Assembly (NCBI GenBank): GCA_963579025.1
Contig: CAUZFZ010000138.1
Span: 1-29,658 of the forward strand
Length of the DNA stretch: 29,658 bases
From: CAUZFZ01 sp963579025
Lineage (GTDB): Bacteria; Planctomycetota; Planctomycetia; Planctomycetales; Planctomycetaceae
Direction of reading: 5' to 3'
Of this stretch, positions 1 to 7,404 are shown in pieces (the stretch's first letter is position 1; each line of letters opens with the position of its first letter). Both the position numbers and the translations under genes were made by a program. Under the pieces are notes generated by a model, which was not told where the DNA came from, made no database searches, and saw nothing but the letters and a program-made list of their open reading frames with translations.

Positions 1-20
1 CGCCCCACAGAGACTGGACC

Positions 21-194
21 CTACGTGAGGGCCTGCTCAACGAGGACGAACTTGGCGTTGGCTTTGGAGCCGATCGACGTAACGGTCGTGATGCAGACCA
101 CGATGATCAGAGCCATCATGACGGCGTATTCAACGGCCGTCGGGCCATCTTCACTGACGAGAAAACTCTTGACGCTGGCTGCGAACTTCTTCAT
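21..194 (-). CDS. Flp-type (class IVb) prepilin
   Basis: A 57-residue prepilin of the Flp family, the subunit of tight-adherence pili processed by a TadV-like peptidase and assembled by TadA/B/C machinery. It has a short basic leader (MKKF..), then the cleavage region SEDG-PTAVEY with Glu at +5 and Tyr at +6 after the probable G17/P18 cut, then one hydrophobic helix of about 20 residues (MMALIIVVCITTV) and a short tail. These are the hallmarks of Flp pilins, and the length is normal. I chose the ATG at 192-194 because an AGAGGA Shine-Dalgarno lies just upstream and the leader then has the usual size; a longer frame to 290 only adds unrelated residues. No other tad gene is visible, but the left edge of the window is only 20 bases away. 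Confidence 0.88.
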   Translation of the reverse strand: MKKFAASVKSFLVSEDGPTAVEYAVMMALIIVVCITTVTSIGSKANAKFVLVEQALT

Positions 195-900
195 TGGAAT
201 CCTCTTTCTTTGTTTGCCCCCGCAGGAGCAACCTGTAACCCGACAGGCCGTGGATGACTCCACTGAATACCCACCCGTTCGGGCAAACACGATCGAGCGC
301 GACTCCCGGAACCGTCATGGACGGCCCAGTAGATCACGGCAGTAAAAAAATGCCTGTCACTCGCGGCTGACAACTGCCCGTCAACAGCCACGTGCTGACA
401 TTCAAAACCTAGTTCCGGTTCCAGAGCGGTCAAATTTCAAGCGGTGGAATTCGTCTTGCGCGGAGGTTTTTCACGTGACGCGACGGATCTCCGTCAGAAC
501 GCCCCGAGTGGCGTGTTGCACGAATGCAACACGGCCAGCGACTGCTGGGGCAAATCCCTCCCGAATCCAAACCTGCGTTGACAGTCCCGTGCTAGCAGGC
601 GTATGACTCGCCGCCCTCCCCGTGGCCTGTTCTGGCCGAAAAATCCTTCACATTCAGGACGTCCGTCCAAATCGCCTCCGGAACTCGATCGTCAGAAGTT
701 CCCGCGTTTCCCCCTTTGAAATCGCCCACGCATGTTGTTGACCGGTCGGTGCAAGCCCTCCGACGTTTTGTGCTGCGCCCATGGGTCGCGAACTGCGAAT
801 TGATTCCCGCCGTTCACCCCGACACGAATATCTCGCAACGCCGCCGCCGCCCGGCTCGAATGGCTCGACAGATACATCACCTGAGAGATCAGACTTTGAA
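195..900. other. Long gene-poor interval between pilin and flagellar cluster
   Basis: About 700 bases with no reading frame that looks like a protein; the open frames here are Arg/Ser/Pro-rich overlapping shadows. It should hold the promoter for the leftward pilin gene and the start of the rightward flagellar transcript. I see two small hairpins: GACGGA/TCCGTC around 482-495, and a perfect 9-bp stem (CGTGTTGCA, CGAA loop, TGCAACACG) at 512-533. Neither is followed by a T run. I could not identify a convincing sigma-54, sigma-28 or sigma-70 promoter by eye. Confidence 0.5.
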
Positions 901-920
901 GGCGCCGTTCGAACGGCGCC
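901..920. repeat. Perfect 20-bp palindrome
   Basis: GGCGCCGTTC is followed directly by its own reverse complement GAACGGCGCC, with no spacer. It lies 42 bases upstream of flgN and abuts the ACTC tandem repeat. A perfect even palindrome can be a dimeric-protein operator or a cruciform; as RNA it can form only an imperfect hairpin because it has no loop. No T tract follows, so it is not a typical intrinsic terminator. Confidence 0.9.
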
Positions 921-944
921 ACTCACTCACTCACTCACTCACTC
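921..944. repeat. ACTC tetranucleotide microsatellite, 6 copies
   Basis: Six uninterrupted ACTC units, 24 bases, start at the last base of the palindrome and end 18 bases before the flgN ATG. Pure tetranucleotide tracts of this kind can change length by slipped-strand mispairing, and here the tract lies in the probable leader or promoter-proximal region of the flagellar cluster. Whether it varies in this organism cannot be told from one sequence. Confidence 0.9.
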
Positions 945-962
945 AAGAAACAGAATGCAAGG

Positions 963-1412
963 ATGACCGAAAATCACGACAACCTGATCGGCGTCCTGCG
1001 CAAACGCTGCGAATGCTGCCGGACGTTGCTGGAACTCGCCGAGCATCAGCAGAAATTGATTCATGAAAACCGGATGTCAGAGTTGCTCCAGGTGATCGCA
1101 AAGAAGCAACGTGTCCTGGCGGATCTGAAGTCGCTGGGGCAGAATTTTGGAGGCTTGTCTGCAAATTGGAAAAACATCCGCCATGCCCTGTCTGACGAAG
1201 AACGCGCCGCGTGCGACGCCCTTCTCGCCAAATCCGAATCACTCCTTGCCCAGACTCTGCAACAGGAATCTCAGGGGACAGACAATCTCACACAGCTCCG
1301 CGAAAGAACCGACGGCCAGCTCCACAAAGCCGGTGAACGCTCGCAAACACTCCTTGAATCCAACACGGGCGGACGTAGACCAGATCCACAATTCCTCGAC
1401 GCCAATGGGTAA
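963..1412 (+). CDS. flgN: FlgN-like flagellar export chaperone
   Basis: A 149-residue, mostly helical, Glu/Gln/Leu-rich protein of the size and pattern of FlgN chaperones, which escort hook-associated proteins to the export gate. Residues 5-60 form an amphipathic helix with the family-like stretch LLELAEHQQKLI, followed by KKQRVLADLKSL, a Leu-rich central helix, and a C-terminal helix (about 88-130). FlgN sequences are weakly conserved, so the call leans on its place as first gene of a run with fliE, fliF, fliG, fliH, fliI and fliJ. The ATG at 963 is the first reasonable start; the only purine-rich element, GCAAGG, is unusually close to it. The stop at 1410-1412 is followed with no spacing by the GTG of the flgB-like fragment. 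Confidence 0.75.
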   Translation: MTENHDNLIGVLRKRCECCRTLLELAEHQQKLIHENRMSELLQVIAKKQRVLADLKSLGQNFGGLSANWKNIRHALSDEERAACDALLAKSESLLAQTLQQESQGTDNLTQLRERTDGQLHKAGERSQTLLESNTGGRRPDPQFLDANG

Positions 1413-1568
1413 GTGACCATCGACATACCCACGCTCGAATCGCAATCTTCGACCAACAGCGACCGTCTCGCAGGAAATATTGCCGGAATTGACGCTCCGG
1501 ATTACAAACCCCGAAGTCTTCCGGTGGAATCCCTTCCCTTGGCCCTTCCCCGGGCTCCCACCGGCTGA
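1413..1568 (+). pseudogene. flgB: Truncated FlgB-like reading frame
   Basis: Starting with the GTG just after the flgN stop, the frame encodes 51 residues ending at TGA 1566-1568. Residues 18-41 contain RLAGNIAGIDAPDYKPRSL, a close match to the signature of the proximal rod protein FlgB (consensus near LAxNIANxDTPGYKxRDL). The rest of FlgB, including its C-terminal rod helix, is missing. Only 272 bases separate this stop from fliE, too few for the remaining part of flgB plus flgC. I read it as the surviving 5' part of flgB after an internal deletion. A frameshift alone would not explain the missing length. It could instead be a short functional peptide, but the Pro/Leu tail gives no support for that. 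Confidence 0.55.
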
Positions 1569-1840
1569 TCGCGTCAAATCAAATCAGTTCCTCCCTCCAT
1601 GCCACTGGCTCCCATCCCCTCCTGCGACCTCGGAAGCGACAGGCAGCCTGATCGAGGCTGAGTTTTTCCGCGGACCTGCACTACTCCACACCCATCCATC
1701 CACCGTTCTTTGTCTCTCTCCGGATTGCCCTCCTACCAGTAGGACGGGCCGGTCGTACGTCATTCGTCAGTGATGCCACCAACCGATTGTGCTGTGGCAT
1801 TGCGCAGCCCCAGCGTCAGCATTTCTGAGAAAGAACAAAC
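1569..1840. other. Gap where flgB 3' end and flgC would be expected
   Basis: This interval is C/T-rich on the top strand and has no credible protein in any frame. The one open frame (TTG at 1480 through 1773) is Pro/Ser/Thr-rich with no FlgB or FlgC motif. I looked for the FlgC N-terminal signature and the FlgB C-terminal signature in the three forward frames and did not find them. It includes a small CCTAC/GTAGG inverted repeat around 1732-1743. Confidence 0.5.
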
Positions 1841-2134
1841 ATGGTCCCCGGCATCGGTCAGTCTCCTGGAACACCAGACGGGGCGATTCTCTTGCCGACG
1901 TTGAGTCCTGCACAAACACAATCCGACGCTGGCGTCTTTCAGAAGCTGGTATCGGGGTCGCTGCAGCAAGCCGGCGGACTGAACACTGAATCACACACGC
2001 TGTCCGGCGCTGATCTAGTAATGACCGAGTCCGTCGTCGCCATGCGACAGGCCGATATTGCGATGCGGCTGATGCTGCAGTTGCAGGGAAAGCTAGTTGA
2101 CGCATGGAATGAGTTACGAAACATGCAGGCGTAA
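1841..2134 (+). CDS. fliE: Flagellar basal-body adaptor FliE
   Basis: A 97-residue protein matching FliE, which links the MS ring to the proximal rod and is among the first exported subunits. The C-terminal half is the diagnostic part: VAMRQADIAMRLMLQLQGKLVDAWNELRNMQA reads like the FliE terminus (split here: VAMRQADIAMRLMLQL and GKLVDAWNELRNMQ), and ESHTLSGADLVMTE before it occupies the position of the family's amphipathic helix. The N-terminal 50 residues are poorly conserved, as usual. Start is the ATG at 1841 with a weak AGAAAG upstream. It is followed 51 bases later by fliF. Confidence 0.85.
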   Translation: MVPGIGQSPGTPDGAILLPTLSPAQTQSDAGVFQKLVSGSLQQAGGLNTESHTLSGADLVMTESVVAMRQADIAMRLMLQLQGKLVDAWNELRNMQA

Positions 2135-2185
2135 GCAGGAGAGTCATTCGTTTCTGCCCGCGAACTTCCCACGTCCGGAGTTTTC

Positions 2186-3619
2186 ATGGAAACACTACGG
2201 CAAATCCGCGACCAGAGCTTCTCGATGTTCGGTGACATGCGCCCGCACCAGCGTCTGACATTCGTGGCTCTGGCCCTTGTCGTACTCGCTCCATTTGCCT
2301 GGCTGATCTTCGCCAGTCAGAACAACGCCTACGTTCCGTTGCAGTGGGGAGCCCAATTCGATTCCGAAAAGTTGCACCAGGCCGAACAGGCACTGATCGA
2401 GCGCGGCCTGAGCGACTTTCAGACCGTTGGGCAAAGCATTCAGGTACCGGCTGAAAAAGCGGACGAATACAACGCAGCCCTGCTCTCAACCGGCAACTGG
2501 TCACCGCATGCGGTCGATGAGCGTGAACAGGCACTCAAAGAACTCAGCATCTTCACTCCACGTGAGCATTTTCAGGCGCACATGGATGTGCACCTGCAAA
2601 AGGACGTTTCCCGCATTTTGCGAAGCATCAAGGGGATTCGCACTGCGTCCGTCCTGTGGACTCGGGCCAAAGAAGGATACAGAAATATCGGAAAAGACAA
2701 GGCCTCCGTCTACGCAACGCCGAGTGGCGCAGAGCCACTGTCTTCCCGGCTGATTCAATCCCTGCGGGCATCGGTGTCGACGGTGTTACCCGGTCTTAAG
2801 CCGGCAGACATCGTTGTCGTCGACCAGTCAACGGGGCAGGCATGGACGGAGAATTCAAGCGACGCCTTGTACAGAAACGAACGCGAGGCTCGGAAACGTG
2901 AGATCGTTCTGGAAAAGCAGCTCCAGATCCAATCCCACCTGGATGACACAGTTCCAGGTGCCGTCGCCACTGTGAATATCGAATTCGATGACGTCGTGCT
3001 GACAACCGACGGGAATCGGGACGTGCAGGAAAACGTGCCCAATCCGATCCACCAGACACAACATGCAAGTCTCGATGCGAAAGCAATGCAGGTTGTTGTG
3101 TCGATTCCGGAACAGCACATTGAAATGCTCGTCACGCGGACGGGCATGACACCTGGAAGTACAGAACAGGAACAGGCCGAATTCCAGAACGCCGTTGACG
3201 CTATGCGAACGACCGAAATCGAAAAGGTTCGGAAGAACGTCAGTACTCTGCTTCCAGGAGCGGCTCCTGATGCCGTCACGGTTTCAACATTCCATCGTGT
3301 GGATCCGAACCTGTCGTCGACGAACCTTGCAGCCACAGACTTACTGCGAGAATTCGCAGTGAACTGGGGCAGCACTCTGGGCCTGGTCGCATTCGTTATC
3401 TGGGCCCTGTTGATGGTGAGACAGAGTATGCCAGTCTCAACACGTCCGGGACCGACCGATGCCCTCGAACATCTGGCCAAGGCGGTCGAACCGTCGGATG
3501 TCATCCAGGCAGAATCCGAGAAGAGTACACGCACTCCACGTGAGGTTCTTCAGGAGCGCGTACGAAGTAACCCGGCAGTGGCCGCCGATGTGATCGCAAA
3601 GATGTTACAGGGCGCTTGA
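2186..3619 (+). CDS. fliF: Flagellar MS-ring protein FliF
   Basis: A 477-residue FliF, the inner-membrane ring on which the rotor and export gate assemble. It has a first membrane helix at about 24-43 (FVALALVVLAPFAWLIFAS), a large periplasmic region with the ring-building motif segments (LQWGAQFDSEKLHQAEQAL and the LQKDVSRILRSIKGIRTASV stretch), and a second membrane helix at about 395-411. A cytoplasmic tail of about 65 residues should bind FliG. It is shorter than many FliF proteins (about 520-570 residues) but both helices and the tail are present. CCGGAG lies a few bases before the ATG. The 259-residue antisense frame inside it is a shadow. Confidence 0.93.
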   Translation: METLRQIRDQSFSMFGDMRPHQRLTFVALALVVLAPFAWLIFASQNNAYVPLQWGAQFDSEKLHQAEQALIERGLSDFQTVGQSIQVPAEKADEYNAALLSTGNWSPHAVDEREQALKELSIFTPREHFQAHMDVHLQKDVSRILRSIKGIRTASVLWTRAKEGYRNIGKDKASVYATPSGAEPLSSRLIQSLRASVSTVLPGLKPADIVVVDQSTGQAWTENSSDALYRNEREARKREIVLEKQLQIQSHLDDTVPGAVATVNIEFDDVVLTTDGNRDVQENVPNPIHQTQHASLDAKAMQVVVSIPEQHIEMLVTRTGMTPGSTEQEQAEFQNAVDAMRTTEIEKVRKNVSTLLPGAAPDAVTVSTFHRVDPNLSSTNLAATDLLREFAVNWGSTLGLVAFVIWALLMVRQSMPVSTRPGPTDALEHLAKAVEPSDVIQAESEKSTRTPREVLQERVRSNPAVAADVIAKMLQGA

Positions 3620-3673
3620 TCCAGTCAACGTTTCAAAGTCGTGCATCTCGCCTGTTGAGAAGCTGTGTTTTAT

Positions 3674-4672
3674 ATGGACAACTTTCGAAAATCGGCGATC
3701 GTCCTGTTAAGTCTCGACCAGTCTGTCAGGACTGAGGTGCTTAACCACTTGCCGCGAGAAACAGCCGAACAACTGGCCTTGGAACTGTCACGTGTAGAAA
3801 GTGTGACGCAGGACGAGCAGGACCAGGCGATTGCGGATTTCCAGGCAGTGCTTGGGAGTCGCGAGGAGACCGATCGCGGGAGTCTCGGTCTGGCGAGCGG
3901 CTTGCCAGGCACATCGCAGGCCGAAGATACGGCAACGGACAATGTCCAGAGTGTGCACCCTGCTACGGTATCGACGCCGTTCGAGTTTCTACACGAATTC
4001 AGTGCAGAAGACGTCGTGCGGTGTATCTCCAATGAGCATCCTCAGACCGTCGCGTTAATTCTGTCGTATTTGCCGACGAATCTCGCAGCGGACGTCCTCG
4101 CGAAGATTGCACCGGATAAGCAACTCGACCTGGTCCAGCGCATCGCAGGCATGGAGCAGACAGCTTCTGAGATCATCCGGGAAATTGAAGCGAGTCTAAA
4201 AACGCGAACGGCTGCACTGTTCCCTCAGAGGGCAGAGTTTGCCAGCGGAATTCCAATTGTCGCGCGGATTCTCAACGTGTCCGATCGAGAGACCAGCAGG
4301 GGCATCCTGGACGGACTGGAGCGGGAGTCGGAATCGCTCGGCGAGGAAGTTCAGAGGCTGATGTTCGTCTTCGAAGACCTGATCACACTGGACGACACGG
4401 CAATCCAAACGTTGCTCAACGAAGTTGATCACCGTCAATGGGCCATGGCTCTCAAAGGTGCTTCTGACGGAATTCGAAATAACGTGCTGGACAACCTGCC
4501 GCGACGTGCGGCTGAGAATCTGAAAGAGGAAATGGACTACCTTGGCCCAGTCAGGTTGAGTGATGTCGAGTCCGTGCAGCAACAGATCGTGGACACGATT
4601 CGACGACTTGAAAACACGGGAAGAATTGTTGTGGAGCCCGGCGATGGCGAATCGTTCGGCACCTCACATTGA
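3674..4672 (+). CDS. fliG: Flagellar rotor/switch protein FliG
   Basis: A 332-residue FliG, the rotor protein that binds FliF and carries the torque-generating charged helix. The N-terminal domain begins with KSAIVLLSLD; an acidic, Ser/Thr-rich linker occupies about 61-101; the middle domain carries the diagnostic EHPQ motif at 121-124 (NEHPQTVALILSYLP). The C-terminal domain (about 228-320) contains FVFEDLITLDD and the charged helix WAMALKGASDGIRNNVLDNL. I prefer the ATG at 3674. A GTG at 3665 would add three residues and lies nearer to the GAGAAG element, so the start is uncertain by three codons. The stop overlaps an in-frame TTG at 4669 of the next frame. Confidence 0.93.
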   Translation: MDNFRKSAIVLLSLDQSVRTEVLNHLPRETAEQLALELSRVESVTQDEQDQAIADFQAVLGSREETDRGSLGLASGLPGTSQAEDTATDNVQSVHPATVSTPFEFLHEFSAEDVVRCISNEHPQTVALILSYLPTNLAADVLAKIAPDKQLDLVQRIAGMEQTASEIIREIEASLKTRTAALFPQRAEFASGIPIVARILNVSDRETSRGILDGLERESESLGEEVQRLMFVFEDLITLDDTAIQTLLNEVDHRQWAMALKGASDGIRNNVLDNLPRRAAENLKEEMDYLGPVRLSDVESVQQQIVDTIRRLENTGRIVVEPGDGESFGTSH

Positions 4673-4728
4673 AATACAGGTTTCAGACGGCGTCAGACTG
4701 TCAAACCGCGAGTAAGAGCAGGAATCAA

Positions 4729-5439
4729 ATGGCAGCAGACACTCGAATCATGAAGCGCCACTCCGAGGACCAGGCCTCGGCTCGTGTCGCGTTCAATTTT
4801 GAGGACGTGCATGTCCGCTGCGAGGAATACAAGACGCAGGTCAAAGAGGAATGTCGGCAGTTGGTGCTGAAGACCCAGCGTCAGGCAGATGAGATTCGGC
4901 GGCGGGCGGAATCCGAGGGACAAAACCAGGGTTACCGAGACGGCCTGGCCCGAGCCGAGTCGGAGATTGCCGAGCAAACTCAACAAATAGCCAACAATCT
5001 TGTCGAAGAACGGTTGAGCACCCTGGTTCCAGCCATGTCGGACATACTGGGTGAGCTGGCCTCCGCCCGCAATCAGTTTCGCCTCGACTGGGAGACCGAA
5101 CTGGTTGGGGTCGCCGTGGCTATCGCAGAAAAGATCGTCCGCAGAAGTTTGCAGTTGCAGCCGGACCTGGCACTCGGCGTGGTTGAGCAGGCCGTCGAAC
5201 TGGCGATGGGAAGTACATCCCTGCAGATTCAACTGAATCCCAATGATCTGGAGTTGCTTTGCGATCGCATTCGTGGTGCGGTGCAGGACAGTTCCCGAGG
5301 CGTCGAGGTCAGGCTGATTGCGGATGCAGACGTCTCGCCGGGTGGCTGCCTGATCGCGACCGATCGAGGTCACATAGACGCGCGGCTTGAGACGATGCTC
5401 GAACGCATCTCATCGGAACTGCTTGAAGGACTCCAGTAA
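4729..5439 (+). CDS. fliH: Flagellar export ATPase regulator FliH
   Basis: A 236-residue FliH, the stator-like dimer that binds FliI and tethers it to the C-ring. It has the expected layout: an N-terminal region leading to a long charged coiled coil (about 25-105) with the Gly-spaced segment EGQNQGYRDG, then the conserved C-terminal domain VAVAIAEKIVRRSLQL, IQLNPNDLELL and DVSPGGCLIATDRGHIDARLE. The ATG at 4729 is preceded by AGCAGGA at good spacing. A TTG at 4669, overlapping the fliG stop, would add 20 residues with no family resemblance. Confidence 0.9.
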   Translation: MAADTRIMKRHSEDQASARVAFNFEDVHVRCEEYKTQVKEECRQLVLKTQRQADEIRRRAESEGQNQGYRDGLARAESEIAEQTQQIANNLVEERLSTLVPAMSDILGELASARNQFRLDWETELVGVAVAIAEKIVRRSLQLQPDLALGVVEQAVELAMGSTSLQIQLNPNDLELLCDRIRGAVQDSSRGVEVRLIADADVSPGGCLIATDRGHIDARLETMLERISSELLEGLQ

Positions 5440-5496
5440 CGAGTAGAAGACTGCTCTCCATTTCATACTTACCTGTCTGGTTGTTGCTCCTCGCAC

Positions 5497-6834
5497 ATGC
5501 AGCGTCGCCATCTAATCCAACAAACGATCGCCCCACGAATCATTGGCAGCACCAGCCGGATCACCGGACTTGCGGCCGCGGTACTTGGGTTTCCTGCTCC
5601 TCTAGGCGCACGTTGCCGGATTCACCGCGAGGGCTGTCAGCCGCTGGATGCTGAGGTCGTCGGATTTACCGGTGAGGAAACGCTCGTTCTGCCATTCGGT
5701 GAATTGCGAGGCGTGCGACGCGGCAGTGACGTCGAGTTGACGTGTTCCGTTCCCGCCGCCCGAGTCGGCCCTGAATTACTGGGTCGCGTGATCAATGCCC
5801 GCGGGCAGTTTGTCGATGGACGTCCGCCGGAAGTGCTTCGCGACCGCGTCAGTCTGTTCGGAGAGCCTGTTTCACCACTCACACGTCCCCGGATTCAATC
5901 GCCACTGTCAACAGGTGTCAGAGTCATTGACGGGTTGATGACGTGCGGCCTGGGTCAACGCCTGGGCATCTTCTCCGGAAGTGGTGTGGGTAAGAGTGTG
6001 TTGCTCGGTCAGATGGCCAGAGGCAGTTCCGCGGATGTCAATGTTGTTGTACTCGTTGGTGAACGTGGTCGTGAAGTCCGGGAGTTTGTTGAGAATGAAC
6101 TTGGTGAAGAGGGACTTCGAAAAAGCATTGTCGTGGTCGCGACGGGCGACGAGCCCGCGCTGATGCGTTTGCGCGCTGCATGGCTCGGTACCGCGATCGC
6201 TGACTATTTTCGAGACCAGGGCAAGCATGTGCTGCTCCTGATGGACAGTGTCACTCGCTTTGCCACGGCTCAGCGGGAGATTGGTCTGGCCGCGGGAGAA
6301 CCTCCTGCCACGCGAGGCTATCCACCGAGCGTGTTTTCTTTACTGCCGAAGTTACTTGAACGCAGCGGATTGACAGAGAATGGAAGTATTACCGGTTTCT
6401 ACACCGTTCTTGTTGAGGGAGACGACGCCAACGAACCGGTTTCGGACACGGTGCGAGGAATCCTCGACGGGCACCTGGTTCTGTCTCGCAAACTGGCGCA
6501 CGAAAATCACTGGCCGGCCATTGATGTATTGAGCAGCATCAGTCGTTTAATGCCCGAAGTCACGACTGGCGAACAGCAGGAAGCGGCAGGACTGGTGCGT
6601 CGTATCCTGGCCGCATGGCATGAGTCGGAAGACCTGGTTTCGATTGGCGCGTATCGACAGGGCACGAATCCACTTGTGGATGCAGCGCTGCAACTCGCCC
6701 AGCCGATTGAAGCTTTTCTCCAACAGCAACGAGCGGAACATTCAACGAGTGAACAGACGAGTCAACAACTGATGCAGTTGCGTCAGTCGATCGGACAGTT
6801 ACTCGGAAACGTTCAGAGCGTAGGAACTCGCTAA
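5497..6834 (+). CDS. fliI: Flagellum-specific export ATPase FliI
   Basis: A 445-residue FliI, the hexameric ATPase related to F1-beta that unfolds and delivers export substrates. An N-terminal beta domain is followed by the nucleotide-binding core with the P-loop GSGVGKS at 161-167, GER with the catalytic Glu at 189, and a Walker B strand LLLMD at 246-250 followed by SVTRFATAQREIGLAAGEPP. PATRGYPPSVFSLLPKLLER is the family stretch that distinguishes flagellar/type III ATPases from F-type subunits. The length is normal and all catalytic residues are present. No good Shine-Dalgarno precedes the ATG. The stop is followed by a run of six G residues. Confidence 0.96.
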   Translation: MQRRHLIQQTIAPRIIGSTSRITGLAAAVLGFPAPLGARCRIHREGCQPLDAEVVGFTGEETLVLPFGELRGVRRGSDVELTCSVPAARVGPELLGRVINARGQFVDGRPPEVLRDRVSLFGEPVSPLTRPRIQSPLSTGVRVIDGLMTCGLGQRLGIFSGSGVGKSVLLGQMARGSSADVNVVVLVGERGREVREFVENELGEEGLRKSIVVVATGDEPALMRLRAAWLGTAIADYFRDQGKHVLLLMDSVTRFATAQREIGLAAGEPPATRGYPPSVFSLLPKLLERSGLTENGSITGFYTVLVEGDDANEPVSDTVRGILDGHLVLSRKLAHENHWPAIDVLSSISRLMPEVTTGEQQEAAGLVRRILAAWHESEDLVSIGAYRQGTNPLVDAALQLAQPIEAFLQQQRAEHSTSEQTSQQLMQLRQSIGQLLGNVQSVGTR

Positions 6835-6901
6835 GGGGGGCAATGGCAGCCGCTCGAATTCCGTTTGACAGTAAAGTTACCAGCAGAACAGGCGAAGACT
6901 A

Positions 6902-7348
6902 TTGCAGACATTTCCGTATACCAAAGTTCTCGACTACCGTCGCCACGTGCGACTGGAGTGCCGACAGGAACTGGCTGCGATCCTTGCAGACCAGCAGACG
7001 CTGCGGGAACGCTGGTCTGAACTCAATGTGGATAGGCAGCGTCAGCTTGACGAACTGGGACGGCTGACGGAGTCGGGCTATCTGAGCGTCGATGCCGCCG
7101 CGAGACGCCGCTACTTCACAGGTCAGCTCGACCGGGAACTGCTGGTGGTCAACGAGCAACTATTGCATATACGTGATGAGTGTGAACTACGCCGCACTGT
7201 CCTCGTGCAGGCTGATCAGGACGTCCAGGCAATGGAGCGACTCGAAGAAATGCATATCGGTAGAGCCGAGTGTGAATCCCGTCGCCGCTCTGAGTTGGAA
7301 CTGGCGGATCAGTGGCAGGCGGGGAAGCTGGTGATCGGTGATCGGTGA
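6902..7348 (+). CDS. fliJ: Flagellar export protein FliJ
   Basis: A 148-residue coiled-coil protein with the FliJ beginning FPYTKVLDYRRHVR, then an almost uninterrupted Glu/Arg/Leu helix hairpin. FliJ inserts into the FliI ring and contacts the export gate protein FlhA. The frame has no ATG near its 5' end; the TTG at 6902 is the only sensible start, since the frame closes at 6872-6874, and AGGCGA at 6890-6895 could serve as ribosome site. The last six codons lie inside the 7-nt repeat array (7330-7353), so the C-terminal residues KLVIGDR are partly repeat-encoded and may have been added when the repeat arose or expanded. Confidence 0.82.
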   Translation: MQTFPYTKVLDYRRHVRLECRQELAAILADQQTLRERWSELNVDRQRQLDELGRLTESGYLSVDAAARRRYFTGQLDRELLVVNEQLLHIRDECELRRTVLVQADQDVQAMERLEEMHIGRAECESRRRSELELADQWQAGKLVIGDR

Positions 7349-7404
7349 TCGGTGCCTCCTGGTTCGATACCGGTCTGGCGACCGATTACTGATCACCGAT
7401 TACC
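7330..7404 (+). terminator. Repeat-built hairpin between convergent fliJ and mazG
   Basis: The left arm 7330-7353 is three and a half copies of GGTGATC. The right arm 7381-7404 is a degenerate inverted copy, and 27 bases form the loop. The arms match at 21 of 24 positions. All three differences are G opposite T, which become G.U pairs in a rightward transcript but A.C mismatches in a leftward one. The RNA of the fliJ strand can therefore form a continuous 24-bp stem. There is no T tract, so it may stop transcription poorly and act mainly as a 3' stability element. Both flanking genes end inside it: the fliJ stop lies in the left arm and the mazG stop in the right arm. Confidence 0.65.

Noticed and set aside
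781..966. Small upstream frame running through the ACTC tract and ending on the flgN ATG
   Set aside because: Arg/Ser/Pro-rich with no family resemblance; kept only as a point about tract length in the findings.
1480..1773. 97-residue TTG-initiated frame between the flgB fragment and fliE
   Set aside because: Pro/Ser/Thr-rich, no FlgB or FlgC signature, poor start; probably noncoding.
2755..3534. 259-residue antisense frame inside fliF
   Set aside because: Ser/Thr/Arg-rich with no motif; the forward strand clearly encodes FliF.
6843..7067. Frame starting with ATG after a G6 run behind fliI
   Set aside because: The G run looks like a ribosome site, but the product has no recognisable features and overlaps fliJ in another frame, while the fliJ frame has the family N terminus.
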